A stretch of DNA of 64,000 bases, from NCBI RefSeq assembly GCF_020164955.1, contig NZ_JAIUHG010000005.1:1-64000 (forward strand), read 5' to 3'. This document shows positions 43,648 to 55,101 of this stretch, one piece after another. Origin of the DNA: Mesorhizobium sp. CA8. Its GTDB lineage: Bacteria > Pseudomonadota > Alphaproteobacteria > Rhizobiales > Rhizobiaceae. How positions within the stretch are numbered: the stretch's first letter is position 1; each line of letters opens with the position of its first letter. Under the pieces are notes generated by a model. That model did not search any database. It was not told where the DNA came from and worked only from the letters and a program-made list of their open reading frames with translations. The translations under genes and the position numbers were made by a program.

Positions 43648-44068
43648 TGACCGCCGTCTCGACCACCTCGAAATCGTGGGTAATCGTCGCTGTCTTGGCC
43701 ATCATGGCTGACGCCGAGCAATATTTCTCGATCGACAGATCGATCGCCCTTCTTACCTTGTCGTGCGACAGCGCGCGGCCCTTGACGATGAAATGCATGT
43801 GGATGCGGGTGAACACTTTCGGGTCGGTCTCGGCCCGGTCGGCGTCGAGCTCGACCACGCAATCCTCGACCGCCTCCCGGCCTTTCTCGAGGATGTGGAC
43901 GACGTCATAGGCCGAGCAGCCGCCGGTACCGATCAGCACCAGCTCCATCGGGCTCGGTCCAGGCGTCTTGCCGTCCGGCCCGTGCGCCGTGCCCAGCACG
44001 ACCTTATGGCCGCTGCCGGACTCGCCGACAAAGGTGCGTTCCTCGACCCATTTGATGCGTGCTTTCAC
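43643..44068 (-). CDS. OsmC/Ohr-family protein
   Basis: The 141-aa protein has the OsmC fold (PMELVLIGTGGCSAYDVVHI with the redox Cys in GGCSAYD, and KYCSASAMMAKTATITHDFE with the second Cys). OsmC proteins reduce organic peroxides with paired Cys residues. I place the start at the GTG at 44068 because aaggaag precedes it and family members begin KARIKW. Its C-terminus abuts the tandem repeat. It lies 28 bp from the DUF2306 gene. Confidence 0.93.
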   Translation of the reverse strand: MKARIKWVEERTFVGESGSGHKVVLGTAHGPDGKTPGPSPMELVLIGTGGCSAYDVVHILEKGREAVEDCVVELDADRAETDPKVFTRIHMHFIVKGRALSHDKVRRAIDLSIEKYCSASAMMAKTATITHDFEVVETAVK

Positions 44069-44096
44069 CTTGATCTTCCTTACGAGGTTCCGTCGC

Positions 44097-44492
44097 CTAC
44101 TGACCGAACACGACCGCATGCATGATCCGGCCAGGCAACAGCGTGAAGATGCCGGCGCCGACCAGCGCGAACAGATAGAGCTTGATCATGGCGCCGCGAC
44201 GCGCGGCGACCTTATGCGCGTGCGCATACCATGCCGCCAGCGGTACCGTGACCAGCACCAGGATCGACAAAAGATGGATCGGGCTGAACAGACCGATGAG
44301 CCGGATCTGCTGGATCCAGAAGCTCGATATCGCGACCAGCATCAGCGCCACCCAGGCATAACCCAGCGCGCGGTGACGCGCAGTACCCTTCGGCAACGCC
44401 AGTTGGGCGCCGCCGATAGCGAGGGCGGCGAAGGCCGCAAAGGCATGCCATGGAATGGGAGGCGGCGCCGACAGGAGCGGTCCGAGCGACAT
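44097..44492 (-). CDS. DUF2306 membrane protein
   Basis: The 131-aa protein has four membrane segments (WHAFAAFAALAIGGAQLALP, ALGYAWVALMLVAISSFWIQ, PIHLLSILVLVTVPLAAWYA, LYLFALVGAGIFTLLPGRIM) and belongs to the DUF2306 group. Function unknown. The ATG at 44492 follows gagggaagg, and I prefer it to a TTG five codons upstream. It is downstream of ssb on the same strand and close to the OsmC gene. Confidence 0.85.
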   Translation of the reverse strand: MSLGPLLSAPPPIPWHAFAAFAALAIGGAQLALPKGTARHRALGYAWVALMLVAISSFWIQQIRLIGLFSPIHLLSILVLVTVPLAAWYAHAHKVAARRGAMIKLYLFALVGAGIFTLLPGRIMHAVVFGQ

Positions 44493-44525
44493 CGCGCCTT
44501 CCCTCAAATGCCCGTTTCGAAGCGG

Positions 44526-45047
44526 TTAGAACGGGATCTCGTCGTCCAGCTCGCGCGACGAGCCGCCACCGCCGCCGCCCCTGGGGCCGCCACCACCACC
44601 GCGGCTGAGACCTTCATTCGGACCGGACTGGCCGAAATCCGAACCGCGGCTGCCGCCGCCGGAATAATTGCCGACCTGGCCGCCGCCGCCCTCGCCACGC
44701 GCGTCGAGCATCTGCAATTCGCCACGGAATTTCTGCAGGACGATTTCGGTCGTGTAGCGGTCGTTGCCGGTCTGGTCCTGCCATTTGCGGGTCTGCAGCT
44801 GGCCCTCGACATAGACCTTCATGCCCTTCTTCAGATACTGCTCGGCCACCTTGGCGAGCTGATCGTTGAAGATGACGACATTGTGCCACTCGGTCTTGTC
44901 CTTGCGCTCGCCGGTGTTCTTGTCGCGCCAGCTTTCCGACGTGGCAATGCGGATGTTGACGACCGGATCGCCGGAATTCAGGCGGCGGATTTCAGGGTCC
45001 GCCCCGAGATTGCCCACCAGAATGACCTTGTTGACGCTACCCGCCAT
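44526..45047 (-). CDS. ssb: Single-stranded DNA-binding protein
   Basis: The 173-aa protein binds single-stranded DNA in replication and repair. The OB fold is at residues 1-110 ([20 protein letters not shown], then [20 protein letters not shown]), followed by a long Gly-rich linker and the conserved acidic tip DDEIPF that recruits partners. A LexA box lies 100 bp upstream, so it should respond to DNA damage. Confidence 0.97.
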   Translation of the reverse strand: MAGSVNKVILVGNLGADPEIRRLNSGDPVVNIRIATSESWRDKNTGERKDKTEWHNVVIFNDQLAKVAEQYLKKGMKVYVEGQLQTRKWQDQTGNDRYTTEIVLQKFRGELQMLDARGEGGGGQVGNYSGGGSRGSDFGQSGPNEGLSRGGGGGPRGGGGGGSSRELDDEIPF

Positions 45048-45148
45048 CTTACTTCTCCGCGCTCATCCGAAACGAATTCAAGTCGCTCACCTTACAGCCT
45101 TCGGGCCGCCGCCGCCCGCAAAGGCCGGCTTTTCCCACAAGGTTTTTC

Positions 45149-45163
45149 GTTCTCTTTTCGTTC
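45149..45163. promoter_or_regulatory. LexA (SOS) box upstream of ssb
   Basis: The sequence GTTC-tcttttc-GTTC is a perfect match to the alphaproteobacterial LexA operator GTTC-N7-GTTC. It is about 100 bp upstream of ssb, and a second box of the same form precedes uvrA. Confidence 0.8.
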
Positions 45164-45258
45164 TATTCTTGATCACCCTTTCTGTCAAGAAATGTCAGCA
45201 AAGGCGGGGTTTGAACATGCACCTCTATATGGCGATCAAATAGAGGCTTGCCAAACCA

Positions 45259-45274
45259 ATAAGTATCGACTTAT
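45259..45274. promoter_or_regulatory. Putative operator for the ArsR-type regulator
   Basis: The arms ataagt (45259-45264) and acttat (45269-45274) form an inverted repeat around atcg that ends nine bases before the regulator start. This overlaps the expected promoter and would suit repression by the ArsR-type protein itself. Confidence 0.5.
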
Positions 45275-45283
45275 GCTTTATCC

Positions 45284-45598
45284 ATGATCGAAGCAGAGAT
45301 TTTTCGTGCGCTTGCCGACCCTACCCGTCGCGCCGTCTACGAGCGGCTGACCGCCAGCGAGATGAGCGTGACCGAGCTGCGCGCCGGTATGAGCGTGTCG
45401 CAGCCGGCGGTCTCGCAGCACCTCGCCGTGCTGCGCGGCGCCGGCTTGGTGGTCGAGCGGCGCGCCGGCCGCAATGCCTATTACCGTGCCGATCCGCAAG
45501 GGCTCGACCCGCTGCTCGGCTGGATCGAACGCTACCGCGCCTTCTGGCCGGAACGCATCGAGAAGTTGAAGACGGTTCTGAAAGGAATGGACCAATGA
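45284..45598 (+). CDS. ArsR-family regulator
   Basis: The 104-aa winged-helix repressor (IFRALADPTRRAVYERLTAS, then VTELRAGMSVSQPAVSQHLA, VLRGAGLVVERRAGRNAYYR) lacks the usual metal-binding Cys pair, so it probably does not sense arsenite. It overlaps the downstream SRPBCC gene by four bases (ATGA), an arrangement common for ArsR/AHSA1 pairs, and would control both. Confidence 0.9.
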   Translation: MIEAEIFRALADPTRRAVYERLTASEMSVTELRAGMSVSQPAVSQHLAVLRGAGLVVERRAGRNAYYRADPQGLDPLLGWIERYRAFWPERIEKLKTVLKGMDQ

Positions 45599-46071
45599 CG
45601 GCTATCGAAAACCCGACGGTCAACGAAGCGCCGCTCAGCTTCGAATGCGACCTTCCAGATCCGCCGGAAAAAGTCTGGCGGGCGCTGACCGAGCCGGAGT
45701 TGCTCGCCGCCTGGATGATGCCGAACGACATCGAGGCGCAAGCCGGCGCGCGCTTCGCCTTTGCCGGACCGCATGCGCCGATCGAATGCGAGGTGCTCGA
45801 GGCCGAGCCGGGCAGGCTGCTGCGCTATTCCTGGCGCGAGGGGCCCGGCGCGAAAGATGCGGACCAGCTTCCCGCCTTTGACAGCATCGTCACTTTCACG
45901 CTCGCCGGCACCGCCTCGGGCGGCACGCATCTACGCATCGTGCATGACGGTTTCGTGCCGGCCACGCAGCCTCTCGTCGCTGTTTCCGGCGCCGGTTGCG
46001 GGCTTTCGCTCGACGCGCGCAGGAATCCGACCGCCGCCAACGCGCCCTGCATGATGCTGCGCGCGGCCTGA
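45595..46071 (+). CDS. SRPBCC/AHSA1-family protein
   Basis: The 158-aa protein has the START-like fold ([20 protein letters not shown], then [34 protein letters not shown]), which forms a hydrophobic ligand cavity. Members act in lipid or ligand binding, or as chaperone activators. It is coupled with the ArsR gene and therefore likely regulated by it; the ligand is unknown. Confidence 0.9.
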   Translation: MTAIENPTVNEAPLSFECDLPDPPEKVWRALTEPELLAAWMMPNDIEAQAGARFAFAGPHAPIECEVLEAEPGRLLRYSWREGPGAKDADQLPAFDSIVTFTLAGTASGGTHLRIVHDGFVPATQPLVAVSGAGCGLSLDARRNPTAANAPCMMLRAA

Positions 46072-46097
46072 TCAAGAGAGGACCGAGGAAAACAGTC

Positions 46098-46700
46098 ATG
46101 AGCATTGCCAATCTGGTGCCTATGGTCATCGAGCAGTCGAGCCGCGGCGAACGCTCCTTCGACATCTTTTCGCGGCTGCTGCGCGAGCGCATCGTCTTCA
46201 TCAATGGCGAGATCAACGACAACGTCTCGGCGCTGGTCTGCGCACAGCTCCTGTCGCTGGAATCGGACCATCCCGACAAGGAGATCTCGCTTTACATCAA
46301 CTCGCCGGGCGGCATGGTGACCAGCGGCTTCGCCATCTACGACACGATGCAATACATCTCCTGCCCGGTTTCGACGGTCTGCATGGGCTTTGCCGCCTCG
46401 ATGGGCTCCTTCCTGTTGATGGCCGGCGAACCGGGGCGTCGCATCGCGTTGCCCAACACCAGGATCGTGCTGCACCAGCCGCTCGGCGGCTTCCAGGGCC
46501 AGGCCTCGGACATTCAGCGCCACGCCGAGGACATCGTGCGCACCAAGCAGCATATGACAGAGCTCTACGCCAAGCACTGCGGCCGGACCTATGATGAAGT
46601 CGAGCGCACGCTCGACCGCGACTATTTCATGAGCGCCGCGGAAGCCAAGGAATGGGGCCTCGTCGACCACGTCTACGACACGCGCAAGAAAGCGGCCTGA
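46098..46700 (+). CDS. clpP: ATP-dependent Clp protease proteolytic subunit
   Basis: The 200-aa serine peptidase has Ser101 in [13 protein letters not shown] and His126 in [10 protein letters not shown], with an Asp further on. Substrates are unfolded by ClpX or ClpA and cut in the chamber. The N-terminus is close to that of housekeeping ClpP, but no clpX or tig lies beside it, so this is probably one of the several rhizobial ClpP paralogues. The ATG at 46098 follows gaggaaa. Confidence 0.95.
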   Translation: MSIANLVPMVIEQSSRGERSFDIFSRLLRERIVFINGEINDNVSALVCAQLLSLESDHPDKEISLYINSPGGMVTSGFAIYDTMQYISCPVSTVCMGFAASMGSFLLMAGEPGRRIALPNTRIVLHQPLGGFQGQASDIQRHAEDIVRTKQHMTELYAKHCGRTYDEVERTLDRDYFMSAAEAKEWGLVDHVYDTRKKAA

Positions 46701-46775
46701 CGTTGCGGGCAGGCGCGCGGCAAATTGATCGCCGCGCGTCTGGCATTGCTCTAGCCGCCTCCCTATAGTCCGCGC

Positions 46776-47057
46776 ATGATCAGGTCCGTTCAGCCCAGAC
46801 ATCTATGCGCCGCCCTCGCCGCGCTTGCCGGCATGCTGACGGCCGGCGCTGCGCTTGCCGACGACGGTTCGGCGCAGAAACTGCCTGGCGTCAGCGGCGA
46901 CTACCGCATCGCCAAGCCGGCGCCGCAGCCGGAACCCGATGACGCGCTGCCGGCCGGCAGCGACGGTTCCTTCAAGATCGGCAACACCGATGTCAGGATC
47001 GGCGGCAGCATAACGATGGACATGGCGACGGGCGGCGCTCGGATCCCGAACCACTGA
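46776..47057 (+). CDS. Small secreted hypothetical protein
   Basis: The 93-aa protein has a signal peptide (CAALAALAGMLTAGAALADD, cleavage near ALADD) and a short mature part with a Pro/Ala-rich stretch (RIAKPAPQPEPDDALPAGSD) and Gly-rich end. No family is recognised. It is encoded alone, and the 10-bp hairpin at 47094 follows its stop. Confidence 0.7.
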   Translation: MIRSVQPRHLCAALAALAGMLTAGAALADDGSAQKLPGVSGDYRIAKPAPQPEPDDALPAGSDGSFKIGNTDVRIGGSITMDMATGGARIPNH

Positions 47058-47093
47058 TCCCGAGCGGGTCACACGCGAACACCACAAAATGTT

Positions 47094-47126
47094 AGCCCCA
47101 TCCCTGCTGTGCAGACGGATGGGGCT
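47094..47126 (+). terminator. Hairpin downstream of the small secreted gene
   Basis: The arms agccccatcc (47094-47103) and ggatggggct (47117-47126) pair perfectly with a 13-nt loop. It follows the 46776-47057 gene by 37 bp and probably ends its transcript, although the T-tract is weak. Confidence 0.7.
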
Positions 47127-47873
47127 TCATGGATCTGAAATCCAACTTTAGCCGGGAATGGACTGCCGGCGTTCTGTTTCGGATGCAACGCGGCGTTCCG
47201 CCGACGATCCGACTATCGTCTCTGATTGTAGGGAATCGGCAGGGCACGGTTTGTCGGGCCGGCGTTTCAAGTCTGCCCTGGCACTTATGCCCGCCGCGGC
47301 TCCATCTCGGTGTGGAGCCTCAAGGGACTGTCCGGTGGCGTCATGCTCCGCTCCTTATGTCCGTTGCGACAATGTCGTTCGAAGCGCTAATCGCTATCGC
47401 CTGCGGCGTCTCGCAGGCCGCCAGTTGCGCGGCGAGGCCATCGAAAGACGGCCGGCTTCGTTGACGATTTGAGACTGCTCCCGTGAGTCACCGGCGTCAA
47501 CAGTTGAATAGCCGGTTACCGAAAAATGTGATCGCCTGGAGGTTACGTACGGGTAAGTCGGGTGGCTCCGCGGAACGAGGCGGCATCGGCGGCACGTGTC
47601 TCCACAAAATTTCGGGCGACCGTTCCACGGCACTCAGCGCGCTTGTTTCCACAGCGCTTTGTGCGACTGTTTCCACAGCGCTTTGTCAGGAGCGTGTTCG
47701 GCCTTTGTTCTTTCCGCTTGCCGGCCCGCGCGAAAGGCGGTTAAACCCATGATCGGCTTCTTCCGTCGAGATTGTGGCGTCTCTCGACGTGGCGGCGAAA
47801 ATACCTACATAGGGGATGGCCGGGACGAACCCGCCCAATCCAGCAAATTCCAGATCTGAGGCGGCGACCGGCG
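47127..47873 (+). other. Gene-free region upstream of uvrA with tandem repeats
   Basis: I find no convincing gene here. Two copies of a 19-bp segment beginning tgtttccacagcg (47644-47662 and 47668-47686) have a 24-bp period. A LexA box lies at 47696-47710, and the uvrA start at 47874. Reading frames that stay open in the left half look random in composition. Confidence 0.5.
47696..47710 (+). promoter_or_regulatory. LexA (SOS) box upstream of uvrA
   Basis: GTTC-ggccttt-GTTC is a perfect GTTC-N7-GTTC match, about 165 bp upstream of the uvrA start. It makes uvrA a likely SOS gene, as in other alphaproteobacteria. Confidence 0.82.
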
Positions 47874-50795
<2,922 letters not shown>

Positions 50796-50823
50796 GCGCG
50801 CATTTCGTCGGGAGGGCGCTTGG

Positions 50824-51288
50824 ATGACAATTAGAAGAGCGCTTTCCGGTGATCTTCCGGCCGTTGCCGCGCTGACCACGGCCGCCTATGCGCCCTACAC
50901 CGCTCTGTTCGGCACCCCGCCGATTCCGGTGACGGAAGATTACGCGCCGCGCATCGAGCGCGGCGAAATCTGGCTGCTCGAAGAGGATGGAGGACTGGCC
51001 GGGCTGATCGCCCTCGAACAGCATCCCGACCACGCCATGATCTTTAGCGTCGCCGTCGCGCCGGCCTTCCAGGGTAAAAAGCTCGGCATCAAACTGCTCG
51101 ACTTCGCCGACGAGCAGGCGCGGTCGTGGGGCGTGCCGGAGGTGCGGCTTTACACCAATTCGCGCATGGAGCGGAACATCGCGCTCTATTCCGCCTACGG
51201 CTATCGCGAAACGGGTCGCCGCGCCAACCCACACCGGCCAGGATGGACCCTGGTCGACATGGTGAAGCCGGTCGATCGAGCCGCCTGA
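50824..51288 (+). CDS. GNAT-family N-acetyltransferase
   Basis: The 154-aa protein has the GNAT acetyl-CoA fold: an N-terminal alpha/beta part (TIRRALSGDLPAVAALTTAA), the pyrophosphate loop VAVAPAFQGKKLGIKLLDFA and the C-terminal MERNIALYSAYGYRETGRRA. The substrate amine is unknown. It follows uvrA closely (28 bp) and may be co-transcribed. Confidence 0.9.
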   Translation: MTIRRALSGDLPAVAALTTAAYAPYTALFGTPPIPVTEDYAPRIERGEIWLLEEDGGLAGLIALEQHPDHAMIFSVAVAPAFQGKKLGIKLLDFADEQARSWGVPEVRLYTNSRMERNIALYSAYGYRETGRRANPHRPGWTLVDMVKPVDRAA

Positions 51289-51314
51289 TCACATTTGAAC
51301 GGAGGAGGACGACA

Positions 51315-52118
51315 ATGAGCCAAGGAAAAATCCGCTCCGGCATGGGCGGCTGGACTTTCGAGCCCTGGGACACCTCCTTCTACCCGGATAAGCTTGCCAA
51401 GGCCAAGCAACTCCACTACGCCAGCCGGCAGGTCCCGACCATCGAGGTCAACGGCACCTATTATTCCAGCTTCAAGGAACCGACCTTCGCCAAATGGGCC
51501 AACGAGGCGCCGGAAGGCTTCGTCTTCTCGCTCAAAGGCAACCGCTTCGTCACCAACCGCCGGGTGCTCGGCGAAGCGGGCGAATCTATGATGCGCTTCC
51601 TGGGCTCCGGCGTTGCCGCGCTCGGCGAGAAGCTCGGCCCGATCCTGTGGCAGTTCGCGCCGACCAAGAAGTTCGACGCCGACGATTTCGAAGCTTTCCT
51701 GAAACTTCTGCCCGAGAAGCAGGACGGCGTGCCTCTGCGCCATGCACTCGAGGTGCGGCATGACAGCTTCATCGTGCCGGAATTCCCGGCGCTCGCCCGA
51801 AAATACAAGGCCGCGATCGTCTACGCCGACCACGCAAAATATCCGGCGATCGCCGATATCACCGGCGACTTCGTCTATGCGCGGCTTCAGACCGGCAGCG
51901 ACGACAACCCCGATTGCTACACGCCGAAAGGCCTCGATGAATGGGCGGGACGGGTGAAGATCTGGGCGGAGGGCAAGCAGCCCGCCGACCTGCCACGCGC
52001 CGATCCCAAGACGGATGCGCCGGTCAAGCCGCGCGACGTGTTCGTCTACTTCATAACCGAGGGCAAGGTGCGCGCCCCCTTCGGCGCCATGGCCCTGATG
52101 AAGCGGGTGACCGATTGA
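51315..52118 (+). CDS. DUF72 family protein
   Basis: The 267-aa protein has a TIM-barrel outline and belongs to DUF72 (GMGGWTFEPWDTSFYPDKLA, then TIEVNGTYYSSFKEPTFAKW, then FVFSLKGNRFVTNRR). The function of the family is uncertain. The ATG at 51315 has ggaggaggac just before it; the longer upstream frame overlaps the preceding gene and is not credible. Confidence 0.9.
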   Translation: MSQGKIRSGMGGWTFEPWDTSFYPDKLAKAKQLHYASRQVPTIEVNGTYYSSFKEPTFAKWANEAPEGFVFSLKGNRFVTNRRVLGEAGESMMRFLGSGVAALGEKLGPILWQFAPTKKFDADDFEAFLKLLPEKQDGVPLRHALEVRHDSFIVPEFPALARKYKAAIVYADHAKYPAIADITGDFVYARLQTGSDDNPDCYTPKGLDEWAGRVKIWAEGKQPADLPRADPKTDAPVKPRDVFVYFITEGKVRAPFGAMALMKRVTD

Positions 52119-52334
52119 AGCCAGCCTTCACTCCGGTCATATCCTTTTGTTCGAGCATCGGATCCTGCCTGCCTGGTGTCGGCTGCGCCTTGCGTCCGGC
52201 AGTTCCGTCGGAACTTACGGGGCGTCTTGACCGTTTTGCCTTTCTCGCCGGGAGCAGGTTTCCATAGCGGTTGAGCGTCGCGGAACAATGGCCCGGGCTC
52301 CGGCATCGGGAGAGCCCGAAGAAAGCGAGGTGAT

Positions 52335-52592
52335 ATGGCTGTCATCCTCATCGGGGCATTGCTCATTGTCGCCGGCATTGTGTACATGGCGGGTGCGGTC
52401 CTCAGGCGCGGGAAACTTAGCGATCCGGCACCTGCTGCCTCGGATCGCCCGATGCCAAACCTTACAACGCCTGGCCCGACGCTTGAGCCACGCCGGCGCG
52501 GCCTCGGTTTCCTCGGCCTGTCGCAGAATTGGCCGGGTCTGGTGATGATGGGGGTCGGCATCATCCTGCTATTGTTGGTGGCGGTCCTCTGA
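52335..52592 (+). CDS. Small membrane protein, two helices
   Basis: The 85-aa protein has two hydrophobic helices (AVILIGALLIVAGIVYMAGA and WPGLVMMGVGIILLLLVAVL) joined by a Pro-rich, polar linker. No family is recognised. Its last codons and stop lie inside a 24-bp direct repeat that duplicates the 3' end just downstream. A ribosome site (gaaagcgaggt) is present. Confidence 0.75.
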   Translation: MAVILIGALLIVAGIVYMAGAVLRRGKLSDPAPAASDRPMPNLTTPGPTLEPRRRGLGFLGLSQNWPGLVMMGVGIILLLLVAVL

Positions 52593-52620
52593 CGCCTGTT
52601 GGTGGCGGTCCTCTGACGCC
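52573..52620 (+). repeat. 24-bp tandem duplication over a stop codon
   Basis: Two exact copies of a 24-bp unit (52573-52596 and 52597-52620, each beginning tgttggtggcgg) duplicate the last codons and stop of the small membrane gene. The second copy is outside the gene and repeats the same stop codon. Confidence 0.9.
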
Positions 52621-52729
52621 GCGGAATTAATGGCATCTTCACCGGTATCGTAACGTAATCGATACTTCCTTGCCGCACTAATGTACGCACGACAGGTTGC
52701 AGAGACCCGGCGGCGGCAAGGGCGAGTGC

Positions 52730-53875
52730 ATGCTTCTCGACTACAATTCATTGCTGCTGGCCGTCGGCTTCTCCGCAGCCTGCCTCAGCCTCACCCTGTT
52801 CGGAACCTGGCTGACCGCCCGTTCCGACAGGTTCCTGCTGACATGGGCGACCAGCGTGCTGGTGGTGGTGGCGGAGGTTTTTGTTTATGACGCCTATATC
52901 GATGCGCCCGGAACAACCCTCGGCATCCTGGCGCTGGCGCTGCTGCTGTTCGGCTTCTCGGTGATGTTGGGCGCCGCCCACCAGTTTCGGACTGGACGCT
53001 CGCCGCTGCCGCGCATCACGCTTGGCACTGCCTTCTCCTTTGCGCTGGCGTTACCGCCAATGGCGCTCGGCTATGACGGTCTGGGCTTCATGCTTGAGAA
53101 TTTCCTTGCCGCGCTACTCCTATTCGGCACGGCGCATGAATATTGGAAGGGTCGCGAGGAGGCTCCGGCGCAACTCGTGGGCGTGGCGCTGCTCTATTCG
53201 TTGACCGCTGTTTCCTTCGTGCTTTGCGCGGCCGTGCTGGCTTGGGACGGCAAACTCGTCCTCGGCCACGCGCCGAGCAACTGGGCGGAGGATCTGAGCT
53301 TGGTCATCGTCATCGCCTCGATGACCGGCATCGGCGCGCTGTCGCTGGCGCTCAACCAGGGGCGGCTCGCGCGCCACCACAAGCATGAGGCCGAGACCGA
53401 CGTGCTGACCGGGCTGCTCAACCGTCGCGCTTTGTTCGACCTGCACGGCAAGACGCCGGTCAGCGCTTTCACGGCGGTCGTGGTGTTCGACCTCGACGGC
53501 TTCAAGGCGATCAACGACCAGTTCGGCCATGCCGCCGGCGACGAGGTGCTGAAGGTTTTTGCCCAGGTGCTCTCCGCCGACCTGCGCCCGAACGACTCCG
53601 TCGCCCGCATGGGGGGCGAGGAATTCGCGATGGTGTTGAGGCGCACCTTGCCAGAGACAGTCGAGGCGACGGCCGAACGTGTCCGGGCCGCGTTCGCCGC
53701 GCGCATTGTTGAGACGGAGACCGGCCCGTTGCGCTGCACCGTCAGCGCCGGCTTCGCCTTCGGCAACAGCGATGGCGTGAGCTTCGACAAGGTACTCAGC
53801 GCCGCCGACAAGGCGCTCTATGCCGCCAAGCGCGGCGGCCGCAACCGCGTGCTCGACTTCCGCCGTGCCGGTTGA
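52730..53875 (+). CDS. Membrane-bound diguanylate cyclase (GGDEF)
   Basis: The 381-aa protein has about six membrane segments in the N-terminal half (LAVGFSAACLSLTLFGTWLT, WATSVLVVVAEVFVYDAYID, ILALALLLFGFSVMLGAAHQ and others) and a cytoplasmic GGDEF domain. The active motif is GGEEF in RMGGEEFAMVL, and RPND five residues before it is a good inhibitory (I) site. It should make cyclic di-GMP with feedback control. No EAL domain follows. The start at 52730 is preferred because hydrophobic sequence begins there. Confidence 0.93.
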   Translation: MLLDYNSLLLAVGFSAACLSLTLFGTWLTARSDRFLLTWATSVLVVVAEVFVYDAYIDAPGTTLGILALALLLFGFSVMLGAAHQFRTGRSPLPRITLGTAFSFALALPPMALGYDGLGFMLENFLAALLLFGTAHEYWKGREEAPAQLVGVALLYSLTAVSFVLCAAVLAWDGKLVLGHAPSNWAEDLSLVIVIASMTGIGALSLALNQGRLARHHKHEAETDVLTGLLNRRALFDLHGKTPVSAFTAVVVFDLDGFKAINDQFGHAAGDEVLKVFAQVLSADLRPNDSVARMGGEEFAMVLRRTLPETVEATAERVRAAFAARIVETETGPLRCTVSAGFAFGNSDGVSFDKVLSAADKALYAAKRGGRNRVLDFRRAG

Positions 53876-53892
53876 GGCTTGGGGCATCGCCC

Positions 53893-54069
53893 TCAGTGGT
53901 GGGCGATCACTTCGTTGAATGCGTCGAGATCGACGTAGAAGACCTTGGTCATTTCACCCAGCAGATCATCCTCCTCATAACCTTGTGACATCAGGATGTT
54001 GATCGCGGTCATGATATCGACTCGATCGGTGAGCCGCCGCTTCTGATAGTCCTCGACAAAACGTTCCAT
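53893..54069 (-). CDS. Small conserved hypothetical protein (58 aa)
   Basis: The short gene begins MERFVEDYQKRRLTDRVDIM and continues with an alternating charged and hydrophobic helical pattern (TAINILMSQGYEEDDLLGEM). I recall similar short proteins in rhizobia, but the function is unknown. The ATG at 54069 follows a ggggac ribosome site. It is convergent with the diguanylate cyclase and lies beyond the end of the urt operon. Confidence 0.7.
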   Translation of the reverse strand: MERFVEDYQKRRLTDRVDIMTAINILMSQGYEEDDLLGEMTKVFYVDLDAFNEVIAHH

Positions 54070-54335
54070 CGCCGTCCCCTGGCACGAATCCTTTTGGACG
54101 CGTTGACCGACAATCACTGGGGAGGAAAACTAGGCAGGCTTGCTTGCGTGGAACTTGCGCGCGGTGTCCGCGCGCCTTCCCCCTCATTCGCAACTGATAC
54201 GGAAAGCGGCCGACTCACCAAGGCCAAGAAAAGACTAGCATGCGATATCCAACGCACCAGAGCTGGGCTGGGCCAGCGGAGAGAAATACTGGGCTTGCTG
54301 CCGCCTGCGATGTGAGCGAAGTCGAGAAAACGATT

Positions 54336-55031
54336 CTAGACTGTCAGAAACTTTCGCACATCCGCGCGGTCCAGATCTTCGGCGGGGCCGGTATGCACGA
54401 TCTGGCCGCGATCCATGATGTTGACCTCGTCGGCAAGTTCCCGGCAGAAGTCGAGATACTGCTCGACCAGAAGCACGGCGATCCCCGCCTGGTCGCGGAG
54501 ATACCGGATGGCGCGGCCGATATCCTTGATGATCGACGGCTGGATGCCTTCGGTCGGCTCGTCAAGCACCAGGAGCTTGGGTCGCATCACCAGCGCTCGC
54601 CCGATGGCAAGTTGCTGCTGCTGGCCGCCGGAGAGATCGCCACCGCGGCGGCCGAGCATCTGCTTCAAGACCGGAAACAGCTCGAAGACATGGGCCGGAA
54701 TGTTACGGTCGGCGCGCCTCAACGGCGCGAAGCCGGACTCCAGGTTTTCGCGCACCGTGAGCAGCGGAAAGACTTCCCTGCCCTGCGGCACGAATGCGAT
54801 GCCCGACCGGGCGCGGTCATACGCCGCGCTCCGGTCGAGCGCCTTCCCCTCGAAGGCAACGCTTCCGCTCGTCAGCCGGTGATGGCCGACAATCGATCTC
54901 ATCAAACTGGTTTTGCCGACGCCGTTTCGGCCGAGCACGCAAGTGATCTTGCCGGCACCCGCCTTCAGCGAAACGCCGCGCAGCGCCTGGGCGGCGCCGT
55001 AATGCAGCGTGGCATTGGAGACTTCGAGCAT
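54336..55031 (-). CDS. urtE: Urea ABC transporter ATPase UrtE
   Basis: The 231-aa ATPase has Walker A GRNGVGKTSLMRSIVG, signature LSGGQQQQLAIGRALV and Walker B LLVLDEPTEGIQP. It is the shorter LivF-type partner of UrtD and powers urea import. The start at 55031 gives MLEVSNATLHYGAAQALRGV as expected. It is the last gene of the urtABCDE operon. Confidence 0.95.
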   Translation of the reverse strand: MLEVSNATLHYGAAQALRGVSLKAGAGKITCVLGRNGVGKTSLMRSIVGHHRLTSGSVAFEGKALDRSAAYDRARSGIAFVPQGREVFPLLTVRENLESGFAPLRRADRNIPAHVFELFPVLKQMLGRRGGDLSGGQQQQLAIGRALVMRPKLLVLDEPTEGIQPSIIKDIGRAIRYLRDQAGIAVLLVEQYLDFCRELADEVNIMDRGQIVHTGPAEDLDRADVRKFLTV

Positions 55032-55101
55032 GGTCAGCCCCTTCTCCAGCGCTTCAGGAAAGCGAAATCGAAACGGCAAAATGGAACCCGCCAGACCATG
55101 C

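Noticed and set aside
47129..47464. A 111-codon open frame before uvrA
   Set aside because: It begins right after a terminator hairpin, has random composition and no sign of a domain.
47644..47686. Repeats considered as DnaA boxes or a chromosomal origin
   Set aside because: The tttccaca segments differ from the DnaA consensus, only two copies exist, and no dnaA or hemE-type genes lie near.
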